A stretch of DNA of 64,000 bases from NCBI GenBank assembly GCA_039602395.1, contig JBCNJP010000003.1, positions 66,961,880 through 67,025,879 of the forward strand, read 5' to 3'. Positions 41,739 through 53,675 of the stretch are shown piece after piece. The first letter of the stretch is position 1. The number at the start of each line of letters is the position of its first letter. The notes under the pieces were generated by a model, which saw only the letters and a list, made by a program, of their open reading frames with translations, did no database searches and was not told the origin of the DNA. The position numbers and the translations under genes were made by a program. The DNA is from Deinandra increscens subsp. villosa (Eukaryota; Streptophyta; Magnoliopsida; Asterales; Asteraceae).

Positions 41739-44046
41739 TGTAACGACACTAATTATTTTTACTATTTCTTTAACGGATATTTAACGTGAAAAGTGGTCCT
41801 AGAAAATTTCGTTCGAATATAGCGGTTTGTAACATCAACACTTGTATAGAAACCATATACAAAACCAAGTGAGTGCTGAATACAAGTTAATACTAGTTCA
41901 ATTATTTTCAAAAGATGGCTACGACGAGCCGTGATCATCAAAAGAGTCGGCAATTCGAGTGTTCGGTTCGTCTTGAGCTCGAGAGTATCCGCGTCTACGT
42001 GGCACCTTTACCTGCGTGCAGTTACACCACATTAGTATGTAACATTAATGCAAGTTGGAACGACATTTAGGCATTAAAACGGAGACGAAATTTCAAAAAT
42101 TAGGCAGCACCACCGTAAGCTACGCTGGCCACCGTAGCTTACGGTGGCTCCAGCTAGCTTACGGTGGCTTTAAGCTGGGCTACGGTGGGTGTCGGGGCTG
42201 CAGGGCCACCGTAGCTTACGGTGGCCACCGTAAGCTACGGTGGTACCTGTAGTCTTGGTACCCCGTCTCGGTTCCTTTTTCTGCTTATTCAATCCAGATG
42301 TGATTCCCACCATTTATTAAGTTAACAACACATAATTTGAGTTCTAAACTTGTTAGAACTCTAAAATTTGGACACGAACCAAATACCCGTCGCTACCTTG
42401 CCTTTACTTACCCGGTTGACCCGTTAAGAGCTAACCCATGCCACCAATCGTCCGAGATTACAAATGAACCCAACATTGGACATTTAATAATTGACATGAT
42501 CACAATATACCAGATTGCAACATGACTCCTACCCTTAATACCACATGAAATTCAATAATCCCTAAGGAGCATTCCAATTATAACAGATTCATGTCCTATG
42601 TAAGAATTCTAGAACGCTAATTAGAATTGGACATCTTACATTTGTGTATAGTCATCCTTGCCATCCACCAAGGACCCAATTAGCCCTTGAGGCATCTTCG
42701 AATCAATTATCCGATGGCTAAAGCATGCGGAGTGTAGGCAAATCAACCCAATTTGGTTGACTAAGCCACTTCCTCTTTCCCTCTATGAGAAAATCCATTT
42801 ATTCCCTCATGAGGTGAGTACTTATCCTTTTCTACCCACTATGGTCCATAACCAAATGTAAGATGTCTATAATTGGTACTTACTAGTATAACGAACAAGA
42901 TGTACGTTACCTCGATTGCTTGATGATCCACTACCGCTAGCGTGTGCTTGATTGCCTCCTTCAAACCCTTGATTGCCTATAAGGTCATTAGCTAGTCAAG
43001 AACCATTTTCATGATGTCATGCAATTACATATTCATTCCCTAGTCGGCATACTATCAAGTTTCATTTAACAAGATTCCATATGCACAACACGATAATTAT
43101 TTAGGAAGTTAATCAATCGAATCACTATTCTTTCACCTTTCAACCCCTAAACGGGTCAAACAATTCACATTGTCACACATGCATAGGATTATCAAAATTC
43201 AGTAATTACACTTACTATGATCATTCAAACACCAATTCATGTCCAATTAATCATCATGCCTTGAGAATTTGTCACCTAGACATTTCATCAAACACGTGGT
43301 GTGCATCCATTGATGCACACACCCAACCCATTCCCATGGTTTACCCATTTGGCCAATTTGAAGTGTTTTGGGGGATTCCACCCCAAATCGATCATAAATT
43401 ATCGTATATCAACATAATCAACCAACAATTTAGCCAGGATTACATGATTTAATTCAATTTCATGTTCATCCTAAGTTGCTAGTCACCATGGGGGTTCAAG
43501 TAAATCAATTTGAGTGAGTACTTCATCAATTATCAGATTAATTGGTTATCTAGGCTACATGCAACCCTCCTAACACCTTAGGATTCCAAAATCAACATCG
43601 AATTCACAGATTTGAGGATCCCATTTTCGACCCAAACGCATGCAACTAAGAAAGGGCTTACCTACTAGCTTCAATTAAGTGTAGGAGACTTGAAAATCCC
43701 TCCACTACTTGGAAAAGATGATCAATTTCGCAGCCTGGCCCCTTATTCTTGAGGATTTTCGTGATTAAGAGTTTGGGAGGGGTTGGGTTCCTCTCCAGAT
43801 CGTAACCTGCGATCCCCTCCCCAATTCTCCCTATTTTGTTTAGGCATGAATCCCATATTTACATTCCTGGCCCCTCTAGTTTAGGTTTTGGTTAAATCTC
43901 TAATTAAACCTTAACATTTCACATTTAACCTCCAAGTTTCTATAATATGGCAAGTACTATAACATATAAAGAACAATTTAGTCACATAACAAGACTCGGT
44001 TAAATGTTAACGGAAATTTTCATATATTAAAACTCGGGATGTTACA
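41739..44046 (-). mobile_element. Solo chromovirus (Tekay-like) LTR in TatD
   Basis: 2308 bp. On the minus strand it starts TGTAACATCCCGAG and ends GTGTCGTTACA. It is flanked by the perfect TSD AAAGA (41734-41738 and 44047-44051). No primer-binding site, polypurine tract or coding region remains. Related to 27238-30559. It holds a striking palindrome block at 42108-42243. Confidence 0.92.
42108..42243. repeat. Palindrome cluster CCACCGTAAGCTACGGTGG
   Basis: Within 136 bp the sequence CCACCGTAAGCTACGGTGG or its reverse complement, itself nearly palindromic, occurs several times in full or in part (42110, 42138, 42207, 42223), with a further GTAGCTTACGGTGG piece and a GGGCTACGGTGG piece. Strong nested stem-loops are possible in RNA or DNA. 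It is much more GC-rich than the surrounding LTR. Confidence 0.9.
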
Positions 44047-44370
44047 AAAGATCATCATAGGAAATGCTAGTGAAGCCAGTTCTTTAATAGATCAAAAGAC
44101 TTTGTTTGTCTTTAAAGCAGAATGTTCCTGCAAATGTAATCGTCACATCCTTATGAGGATATTAACGTATTATTGCAAAGAGACGCTTCTGCAAGTGTAG
44201 AATTCTAACTGACTTGTCAGGCGCGTTTTGCATGTTGATCTGCACTCGAGTACTCTTGATACCCGCCAGTACACGTGTCAGTCGAGGATTAAATGACGGG
44301 ACAGTTTTTGGTTTTTTATTTTTGAATTTTTTAAATTCAAACGGTTATTTGTATCCGAGATTTTTGCCCC

Positions 44371-44380
44371 ATATATAATC
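44371..44380 (+). promoter_or_regulatory. TATA box of the TatD antisense gene
   Basis: ATATATAATC, 143 bp before the ATG at 44514, matching the TatC arrangement in distance. It is followed by pyrimidine-rich leader text (CTTTACACTCTTCACTGCCG). Confidence 0.55.
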
Positions 44381-44513
44381 CTTTCTCATTTTTAATTCTT
44401 TACACTCTTCACTGCCGTCGCTCTTCTTTGTTCTTCAAGCCCTAATTGTTTCTTCAAGCTTTTTCTTTTCGAAAGGTCAGTCGATTTCCTACTTGCTTTT
44501 TTACTGCATTTTC

Positions 44514-47228
44514 ATGGCGTCTCCGTCAATTAAGGTCGATGACGATTCGAGTAAGCACAATACGCATATCTCGTTTTCATCTATTTCGCCACACGACTTA
44601 GATGAAGTTATTGAGCGATACCATATTCCCCTTTCATTGAATCCTACTCTTCCACTGCCGAAAACTCCCATTTCCCCTTTCCCTGATGGTAAAATTGGGG
44701 GTTTATGTCGATATGTTCAAACTTGGGAATTATCGTCTCCCTTTCACCAAATTTCTTATGAGAGTTTTGATGTTTTTCAAGATCCATGTCTCTCAGATGC
44801 ATATCCAAGGGTTTTCACGTTTGAGTCATTTCGAAGCCACTTGTAGGGCTGTTAATGTGTCTCCAAGTGTCAATCTTTTTAGGGCATTCTATAGAATCAC
44901 CATGGATGGCGATTGGTATACTTTTGAGCGTAGGAGAGCAGTTAATGTGTCCACCCAACCCTCGTTCCTGGAAATCCAAATTTTTCTACATCGATGATCG
45001 ATGCATTCCTCTTCAAATGGAATGGAGGGATGTGGAAGATGTAATTCACGATCCAAATCCAAACGACGACGACTATAGTCAGGAGTCTTTCGATAAGTTA
45101 GTGTCGTGTGCAAGCCCTATCCGGGGAACTTCCGGAAGCCATTCTTCTCTTTTGTAGAATGAGTAGGGCTTAGTTTACCCCTGAACTTTGGCCGACTCTG
45201 ACAAATCAAGGGAAGGGTAAGGAATTACCCTTTCACCACTTGCGATCATATCCTTAAAATGTCTCGACAGTTTTTGATAAACTCTTATTTATTTTGCAGA
45301 GATGGATCTGTTCGAAGCCATGCAACTGAAAAGTTTTGATGATGTCGACCTCAGTGCCGAACTTATGGAAGAAGGGTCAATGCCATTTCTTTGGCAGACT
45401 ACCAGCTCCTTCCTGGATTATCATCCCGAAGAAGCACATGATCAAGTTGAACAGCAAATGAATGTGCAGTCAGATACCATTATTTCTGAAAAGGTGAATG
45501 AGGTCGAATCTGGGGGTAATGATGCTGCTGATGTCACAAAAACGATCAAGGATGGTGCTGGAGGGAGTGGGGAAAACACCCTCAATGGTAAGAAGAAGGA
45601 AGTTGTTCAAGGTCATGCAAATTTGTCTTCAAAAGCATCACTACCGCCCAAAGGTGGAAGCAAGATAAAGAGATCCGCAAAAGCAACTGTTACCAAGGAA
45701 GCGCATGAGCCCCTTATGTCTAAAAGGAAATCTCCTTGTTGGAGTTTACAATCTTCACCTCATCAGTCTAAGGTACACACTTCCGAAACCACCGAGGTCA
45801 CTTCCGATTCTACGGAGAATTTTGAAGCAAATGAACAGCTAGGAGAGGGTGTGCAGTCAAAGATTGATGTTGCGGTAACCCCTCCTCCTACTGATGATTT
45901 TGATATTGATGATTATTTATTGAATCACCTGATATGTCACAAGAACCAGGTTTTTCTGATGTAAGCATTTTGCAGAAAGGTACCTCATCTTTGGTCACTT
46001 TGGCCAATTTAGCTCATGCGTCCTCTTCTTCGCAGAAGGATGCTCCGAGCTTTGCTGTTCCTACCTCTGAGTGGTTAAAGAAGGAGATAGATCTGGTTAC
46101 CCTCAGAAGCAATGTTGGTAGGGGTTTGGATTCTGTTGATGGGAACGCTGTCTTTGTCCCTCAATGGGAGGTCAGAAATGGTGATACTTGCACCGAAAGC
46201 TCAATCACAAAGAAGATCACTCTACTTGGAAGTACTCCAACTGACATTTTCAGCCTTCAACAAATTCCTAATGAAGCTTTTTCAAATGAGCTCATGCTTG
46301 CACAAGCGAAGCAACAGAGCCTAGTGGCAGATGTATATGGTCGATGAATCATTGCTGAGGCGAGAGTTGAAGAGTTAACCAAGAAGCTGTTGGCGCATAA
46401 GGCCTCTTTTGGTTCTATAAGCGATCAACTGAAGATTAATGATTTACATGCAAAGGTTGAGCTCCTCACGACCAAGAACCGGAAGCTAGTATCGCTTGAG
46501 CAGGAAATGAGGAGAGATCTCAAGCAGGCGCAGGATGATGCGATGGCTTTCAAAAGCCAATTTTTGGATCAAAAGAAGATATTTGATGAACAAGCCATCA
46601 AAATGTTGGAGATCACCTCTCAATGTGATTTAGTAGTTGAAGCTGTTAACAAAGGTATCTCTTATATTTCTTTATTTTCATAATTTTCCATTTGCACTTG
46701 CATAGTCTTTTATCACCTTTAACATTTGCGTTTTAATCCTTCAAAGAAAATGCTGCCCTTGTTGAAACCGTCAAGGCATTAACCTAAGAAAGAGACCAAA
46801 TGCAAAAGGAGCTAGCATCTGTGAAGGAAAAAAGCAAATGGCTGATTGAGGAAGGTTTTAACTTGGTTGCTAAGCGTGTGCATTCCGAAATGATCCCCAT
46901 AACTCTCAAAGTTAATTCTGCCGCCAATGCGATGGGTTATAATGAAGGGATCAAGTGTGGGCTAGCACATGCTGTGAAAGGTGAAGCCAACTTCCTGACT
47001 TTCAAAGAATACGATCATAAAGCCGGTGAGAAGCTGTTGACACAGTTGGATGCTCTGAAGTCAATGACGTTCCATTCCATTGACGAAGTTTCAAAGTTGA
47101 GCCTGGACGATACAGAGATAATGGGGGATATGCTGAAACCAATTTCCCTAGTAAAAGGTTATGCAACCCCAAAGGCTGATGCTCCTTCAACTTCAAAGGC
47201 AGATGCTCCAACCGCCACCAGTAATTGA
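44514..47228 (+). pseudogene. TatD antisense accessory gene
   Basis: ATG at 44514: MASPSIKVDDDSSKHNTHIS, FSSISPHDLDEVIERYHIPL. A frameshift near 44690 leads to DMFKLGNYRLPFTKFLMRVL, then SHFEATCRAVNVSPSVNLFR and DGDWYTFERRR. Another leads to SWKSKFFYIDDRCIPLQMEW. This is the PF04195-like domain, about 170 residues. After an intron ending TTTTGCAG (45299) comes MDLFEAMQLKSFDDVDL and a Lys/Ser/Thr-rich middle; then QQIPNEAFSNELMLAQAKQQ, a TGA at 46345, and a heptad-rich region with KVELLTTKNRKLVSLEQEMR. A further intron (about 46653-46745) precedes EKSKWLIEEGFNLVAKR and GYNEGIKCGLAHAVKG. It would be nuclear if expressed, but this is inference. Frameshifts and stops make this copy inactive. Confidence 0.78.
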
Positions 47229-48580
47229 TCTCTTTATTAATCATGGTCTTTTGTTGAACATTTTAATCATCTCTCAAAGTCCACTTATGCTGTGGCACAA
47301 GACAATTTACTTTTTATTTTGCACTTGGTATGTTCTAGTACTTCCTTAATTGGGGATCCCCTCGAAACTGCATCTGTTTGCAGTTTCGATTATATTGGCA
47401 TATATGACAATGCATGTGGATGTTTGCTTTACTTTATTTTTTTCCTTGGGCCTTTGAATTATGTTATCATCTTATGGTTCATAGGATATGAGTCATATTT
47501 GATTATGTTTGTATCATGTCACTTGCGATCAAAGTATATCGTTGTTTGCACTTGCAGTTGCAAAATGATCATACACGACCTTTTATACTTTGAATCGTTT
47601 GTATGTTTCCCATTCGATTCTTGACATTTTTCTTTTAAACTTGCGAAATATTTTCTTACAAGCTTTTGAGCAACTTTATAAGTTCTCCTTCACAAGTACT
47701 TTGACAAGATTCTAACAAAATCATTAACTTTTAAAGAAAGCTGCCATATGCGTTTCCCCCTATCAAATGCGTCCATCTTCAAAGGGTTTTAACAACATAA
47801 CGTCAATACCACTTTTAAAGTTAAGTATTTTTTGTTTCGAATACGAATCTTTTCCTTGTGGTGTATAGAGTCCTTACATCTTTTGGTAAGGTTCAGTTGA
47901 TCTTTTTCCCTTGAATGATCAACCCACAAGACCACTTTATAACATTAGTTATTTAGCAGCACTTGCGACCCTCGGAGAGCTTAAGTTGGAATTTTATTAA
48001 TAATCATAGCATACCTTTATCCACTTAAGTTTGGCCATCTCTCTTTTGGGCTTTTGTTAGCAACCATTGTACTAACAAGGTGTCTGGCCTGATCACCTCT
48101 TCCCAACATGCACTCTTTAATTGTCAATGAGACAGTTGAGGACAAGAAAAGTATTTTTACTTTTTCTTGGGTTACCCTTTATAAATAAAGGAATAACAGC
48201 GATACTGCATTAAGGTATTGGTATGTAATATCTTTTGAAAATGCACCCGCTAGTGACTCATGAACCATATTATAAGAAGCGAATCATATCGCATGTGAAT
48301 CTTGTATTATTTAAAGAGATCACTTGTATAGCTTATGCATGTGTTCATTGACACAACATTTTTAACCCAAACATTCATATTCAATATTTTGCATAAGAGC
48401 GATCAAATATTTGTATAACCTTTTTATATAAAATGAAATAAGTATTTCCATGGATCCTTGTAAGTACTAGAAGCAAATGTATCTTATTCTCCATCGATTT
48501 ATTACAAGATCATAATTGCAGAAACAAGAACATAAAAATCAACCTTTTCTATCTTTCATTTGAGATTTGCATTTGCGTCG
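47229..48580. other. TatD spacer between antisense gene and pol end
   Basis: No coding region. AT-rich with recurring CATTTGCG, ACTTGCG and ACTTGCAC words, also frequent in the LTR and pol. Both gene units end towards this stretch, so transcript ends for both strands should lie here. Confidence 0.55.
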
Positions 48581-51500
48581 TCACATGTAACATTTGCGAA
48601 GATGAATTCCATTCCAGGCCCGCACCAGTTCAGTTCCGTCGAGCTGCTGAAGTATGTAAGACCCATTTCCGGTCGCTTTTTTTATTATATAAGGTCCCTC
48701 CCACTTGGGAGACATTTTCCCGAGCGGAAGTGCCCTACTCACTTCATTACTCCTCAACACATATTCTCCTTTTTTATACTGTTGGGTCTTAACTTTGGCG
48801 TTATAGTACTTTGCCATCTCTTTTTTGTATCTACTTTCACGTATAGCTGTGATTTCCCTTCGCTCTTCCAAAAGATCCAGATTGGTTCTTAATTCTTCAT
48901 CATTATCCGTCACTTGCACTTGCAAGCGATGACTAGGTACTCCGATTTCAGCCGGTATGACGGCTTCAGTTCCATATACAAGACTGAATGGTGTTTCACC
49001 ATTGCTAGTTTTAGGCATGGCACGATGCGCCCACAAGACATGTGGCAATTCATCGACCCAACTACCTCCATACTTTTCCAATCTCATTTTTATGCCTTCA
49101 ACAAGACTTCGATTTGCTCTTTCAACTTGGACGTTGGCCTGCAGATGTGCTACTGACGTAAAGATCTGATTTATGTGAAGCTCTTCGCACCATTCCGCAA
49201 ATGGGTTTCCAGCAAATTGCTGTCCATTATCTGTTATAATATAGAGAGGTAGACCAAATCGACATACGATATGTTCCCACACGAACTTTTTGACTTGCTT
49301 ACCAGAAATACAAGCAAGTGGTTTTGCTTCAATCCATTTTGTAAAATAGTCAATTGCAACCAATAGAAATTTTACCCCTCCACTTGTTGGTGGAAAAGGT
49401 CCAACTATATCCATTCCCCACTTCTGGAAGGGCCACGCTGATGTAACTGGGTTCAATTCATTTTTTGCTCGCATGCTCACCGGAGCATGTGCTTGACAAG
49501 CTTGGCACTTGCGCAATTCTTCCCAAGTGCTTCGGTACATGCCTGGCCGAAAGTATCCAAGGCTCATGATTTTAACAACTACCATCTTTGCACCAGCATG
49601 AATACCGCATATGCCTTCATGTACTTCTTTAACGATCTTTTCAGCTTCACTTGGGGTTAAACATCTTAACAAAGGTCCCAAAAAGCTTCTTCTATACAAA
49701 GTATCATTTTGCATCTGATACTGAAGCGAATTTACTCGTATCTGGCGAGCCTGTTCTTTATCATTTGGGAGTTTGCCCATGGTCAAATACTGTACAATCG
49801 GTGTCATCCAACTGTCTTCTTGCACTTGCACATCTGCGGTCATTTTCAAATTGACAGTTGGAGCTTCTAACAATTCCACTCGAATCTCCTTGGCTAAATG
49901 CTCAAATGCGACAGAAGCGAGCTTGCTCAGCGCATCTGCCTTTCTATTTTGAGCTCTAGAAATATGTAAAACTTCACACTTCCCAAAGATTTTGATTAAC
50001 TCTTGGACTTGCTCCAAGTATAAGGCCATATATTTGCCTTTTGCTTCGTATGTTCCAGCGATCTGACTAGCTACCAACAATGAATCCACATAAGCGGTAA
50101 CTTGCGTTGCACCCATTTTTTTAGCCAACCTTAAACCTAAAATAAATTTCAATGTTTTAGGACATCCAACTTATCACATGCATTCGTGGAGCAAATGCAT
50201 ACCATATGCATTCGTGAAGCAAATGCATATGTACCCAGTCATTATATTTTTATATATATATTTTTTTTATCGAATAAACACAAAGACTCATAAAGCTTGA
50301 GTGTTTATACCTGCTAGCAACGCCTCATATTCTGCTTCATTATTAGAAGCTTGGAAATTAAAGCGGATCGCATATGTCAACTCGTCCTCTTCAGGACTTT
50401 TCAAGATTAAGCCTGCATTTGGTATAATAAAACTTTTAATATTTTGAATTTCAATTTCTTTTTCAAAAAGAAATAATTTTATAATGGATCAAACCTGCTC
50501 CTGAGCCATCAGAGTTTGAAGAACCATCAGTATGCAAGATCCATACTTGTTCTTTAGCTTCAGGAATGGTAATAACGTTTACACTTGCGCCATCTGGCAC
50601 TTCCGCCAGGAAATCAGCTACCACTTGACCTTTAATTGAAACTCGTCGTTTGAATTGTATATCGAATGGCCCCACTTCAATTGCCCACTTGATCATCCTA
50701 CCGGACATTTCCGGTTTTCTGAAGATCCCTTGGATAGGATATGAGGTAAGAACATTTACAGTATGGGCCTGGAAATAACGACGAAGTCTTCTCGTAGCCT
50801 GTACAAGTGCTAAGACAACTTTTTCGATCATAGAGTATCTGTTTTCGTAGTCTTTAAGCATTTTGCTTATGTAGTAAATTGGAAGTTCTTTATCTTCCCT
50901 TTCCACCAGTAACACAGCGCTTACTGCATTATCCGTTACTGCCAAATACATGATCAATTCTTCACCGACTTTCGGTGCAGTTAGGGTCGGAAGTGTAGCT
51001 AAAGTGGTTTTCAATTCCTCAAATGCTTGATTGGCCTCGGAAGTCCATTCAAAACTTCCTTTTAAACTCTCTTTCAAAACTTTCATAAAGGGTGTGGCTC
51101 TTTCAGCTGCTTTTGACAAAAATCTATGTAGAGCCACCAAACGCCCATTTAGAGTTTGTATATCTTTAAGGGTTTTAGGCGGTTCCATTTCCATAACCGC
51201 CTTGACCTTCCTCGGATGTGCCTGGATCCCGTCTTTATTGACCAGGACCCCTAAGAACTTGCCTTCCTCCATCGCAAATGAGCACTTTTTGGGGTTTAAT
51301 TTCATATTGATACCCCGCAAGTTTTTAAAGGTCTCTTCAATGTCTTTGATCATATCTTCCTCATGAGAACTCTTAATGACTACATCGTCCACATAGGCTT
51401 CAAGATTTCTACCCACTTGCGATTGGAAGGTCTTATCCATGAGGCGCTGGTAAGTTGCACCAGCGTTTTTTAGCCCGAACGGCATCTTTTTATAACAGAA

Positions 51501-52082
51501 TAAGCCTTCGTTTGTAATAAACGCAGTTTTGTCTTCATCACCCTCAGCCATAAAGATCTGATGGTATCCTTTATATGCGTCTAGAAAACACTTCCATTGG
51601 TATCCCGCCAAAGAGTCAACTTTTAGATCTATTTCCGGAAGTGGATAACAATCCTTCGGACATGCCTTATTAAGATCTTTGAAGTCAATACACATCCGCC
51701 AAGATTTATCAGGCTTTAGGACCAAGACAGGGTTTGCAACCCATGTTTGGTAAAACACTTCCCTAAGGATGCCCGCTTCAACAAGCTTATCTACTTCTTC
51801 CTTGACTACATTGTTTCGAATTTGATCATAGATCCTTCGCTTCTGCTGGACAGGTTTTACACCTAGATAGACGTTTAATTTGTGTTCAGCGAAATGTCTA
51901 GGAACCCCCGTCATATCCGACGGTTCCCATGCGAAGATATCCACATTGTCTATTAATAACTGAAACAACTTTTTCCTTGTTTCTCCTTGCAATTGCGATC
52001 CACTTTCAATTGTCTGATCTGGAAACTTCTCGTTTATGATCCACTTACTCTTCTCTACAGTATCATTTTTAATATCCTTCAA
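48581..52082 (-). CDS. TatD pol: reverse transcriptase, two RNase H domains, integrase (three exons)
   Basis: Exons 52082-50495, 50412-50311 and 50136-48581 sum to 3246 bp, an exact multiple of three, and read open from the region boundary to a stop after LRKCYM. The polymerase shows WRMCIDFKDLNKACPKD, FLDAYKGYHQI, PFGLKNAGATYQRLM and YVDD (51395-51384). The classic RNase H region follows with YYISKMLKDYENRYS and IKGQVVADFLAE. The archaeal-type RNase H has LHTDGSSNSDGSGAG, NNEAEYEALLAG, VDSLLVAS and KADALSK, giving the four acidic positions. Integrase has HEGICGIH and CQAC, MDIVGPFP, ITDNGQQF and NVQVER (Gly of the usual NGQVER replaced by Val). The start is a frame boundary, not an ATG; pol is normally made as a gag-pol fusion and a small frame break separates it from the protease here. 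The best-preserved coding region in the window. Confidence 0.9.
50137..50310 (-). other. TatD archaeal-type RNase H intron 2
   Basis: 174-bp minus-strand GT-AG intron (GTATAAACAC to TTATTTTAG). Joining GCAG to GTTTAAGG gives AGLRLAKK. Phase 1. Same site as TatC intron 2, and precisely absent from TatA. Confidence 0.88.
50413..50494 (-). other. TatD archaeal-type RNase H intron 1
   Basis: 82-bp minus-strand GT-AG intron (GTTTGATCCA to CAAATGCAG). Joining GCAG to GCTTAATC gives GAGLILKSPEEDE. Phase 1. If not spliced, translation ends after LIHYKIISF at 50463, before the RNase H catalytic Glu and before integrase. Confidence 0.88.
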
Positions 52083-53675
52083 CCCTCCTTCGGTATCAGA
52101 GGTTTCTCAACCAGGGCCACTTGCTGATCTGCATCTGTGGTTACAGTTGCGATTCCTCTTGGAGTTGGAAACCGAACTAAACCATGCGCTGTTGAAACTA
52201 TAGCGCCCAAAACTTTAAGCCCAGGTCGACCGATAATGACATTGTGGGGGGAAGGAGTTGCAACCACAATAAAAGTCATCATCTCTTCTCGAAATATTTT
52301 TCGTCACCAAAGATCACTGGGAGAGTTATTTCTCCCATGGGATGCACCACCTCTCCAGAAAAACCAATGAGAGTGGAATTATGAGGCTTCAGCCTTTGCT
52401 GCACATCCAATCCCATTCTTCGGAAGCAAGACTCATACATGATTTCCGACGCACTTCCAGTATCGAGATAGGTCCGTTTCACTAGAAACCCAGTAATACC
52501 GACAGTCACAATTACTGGATCTTCTCTCGATTCTTTACCATTCAATGGTGGAAATGTAATCTCTTGACTTTTCCATTTTTCTTCTTCAAACTTTGTTTTA
52601 ACATTGCGATGCCAAGTGTTCGACCCTCTTCGTATCATTGCGATCACAGCTTGTTTAGCAGCTGGAGGACGTCCCTCCTTAATATTTTTAACCAGATGCG
52701 ACAATTTTCTGGATTTGATGGCTTTTTCAATCTCGCCTCGCAAGTGTCTGCAGTTGTCTGTATCATGACCACGATCTTTATGGTAATCGCAATATTTACC
52801 CATGTCACTTCCTAAAGGATTGTAAGTCCTTTGAGGTTTCGAAAATTGGACATTCTCCGTCGCTAAGATCTCACTTGGAGTTTTTGTAAGCGACGAGAAA
52901 TCATTAGATCTGGGCTCCCAGGCCTTCTTATATCCTCCATAATTACTTTCTCCCCTACGATCATAGGGTTGAGATCTAAACCTTTTCCAGGATTGATTTC
53001 TTGTTGGTGCAGTGGAGACACTTGCATTTGCATTCCGGTAATTGCCATTCTTCTGAGATGGTTTTTGGGTACTGATACCCTGGATATTTCCGGAAGCACT
53101 TCTTCCTTTTACATAGGTCCTGACACGATCCATAAGCACCTCCATTGTTTGAGGCAGATCCTCATGCAACTTTTCCACCAAGTGCGTGTGTCGAACACCA
53201 TGGCAAAAGCCAGATATACGTAATTGATCCTGTGCTCCAGATATTTTCATAGTTTCATTGTTAAAACGCATAACGAAGCTTTCAAGGCTTTCGTCATTTC
53301 TTCTTCGAATGTTATGTACTTCTGTCACTTCTTTTGTGCACTTCCGTTGTTGACTAAATTGCCTTAGGAATTTCGTCCTTAGGTCTTCAAAGCCATTTAT
53401 CTGTGCATTTGGTAGTGCATCAAACCATACTCTTGCAGGTCCAGTAAAGGTCTGTACCAGCATGTGGCACCATGTTTCTTCTAACCAGCGTTCAAGTCTT
53501 CCAGCAGTAATAAAATCAAATATATGATCATCTGGATCTGTTAGCCCACCATACTTCTTTATAGAAGTTGGCATCTTTAGCTTTGCTGGAAACTTAGCAT
53601 TTGCGATCCAATTCTGAAACTTAGAATGCTCTTGCATTGAAGCAGGAAAATAAGGCAAGAATACATCCTTTTCTC
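52079..53675 (-). pseudogene. TatD gag core and protease (exon 2)
   Basis: After the intron acceptor (53676) the frame reads EKDVFLPYFPASMQEHSKF, then DPDDHIFDFITAGRLERW, ARVWFDALPNAQINGFEDL, EVHNIRRRNDES, FCHGVRHTHLVEKLHE and the finger CDYHKDRGHDTDNC (C-x2-H-x4-H-x4-C, near 52790). The protease motif LDTGSASEIMYESCF is intact (near 52460). A single-base loss near 52285, in the TATTTCGAG stretch, shifts frame; the continuation is MMTFIVVATPSPHNVIIGRP to the stop at 52079. One other small frame break separates it from pol. It would form virus-like particles and process the polyprotein. Confidence 0.9.

Noticed and set aside
44514..47228. Accessory gene as a true DNA transposase, as its usual family name implies
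   Set aside because: No DDE catalytic region, terminal inverted repeats or zinc finger is visible; the gene is always inside a Tat element in antisense. The family name is historical.
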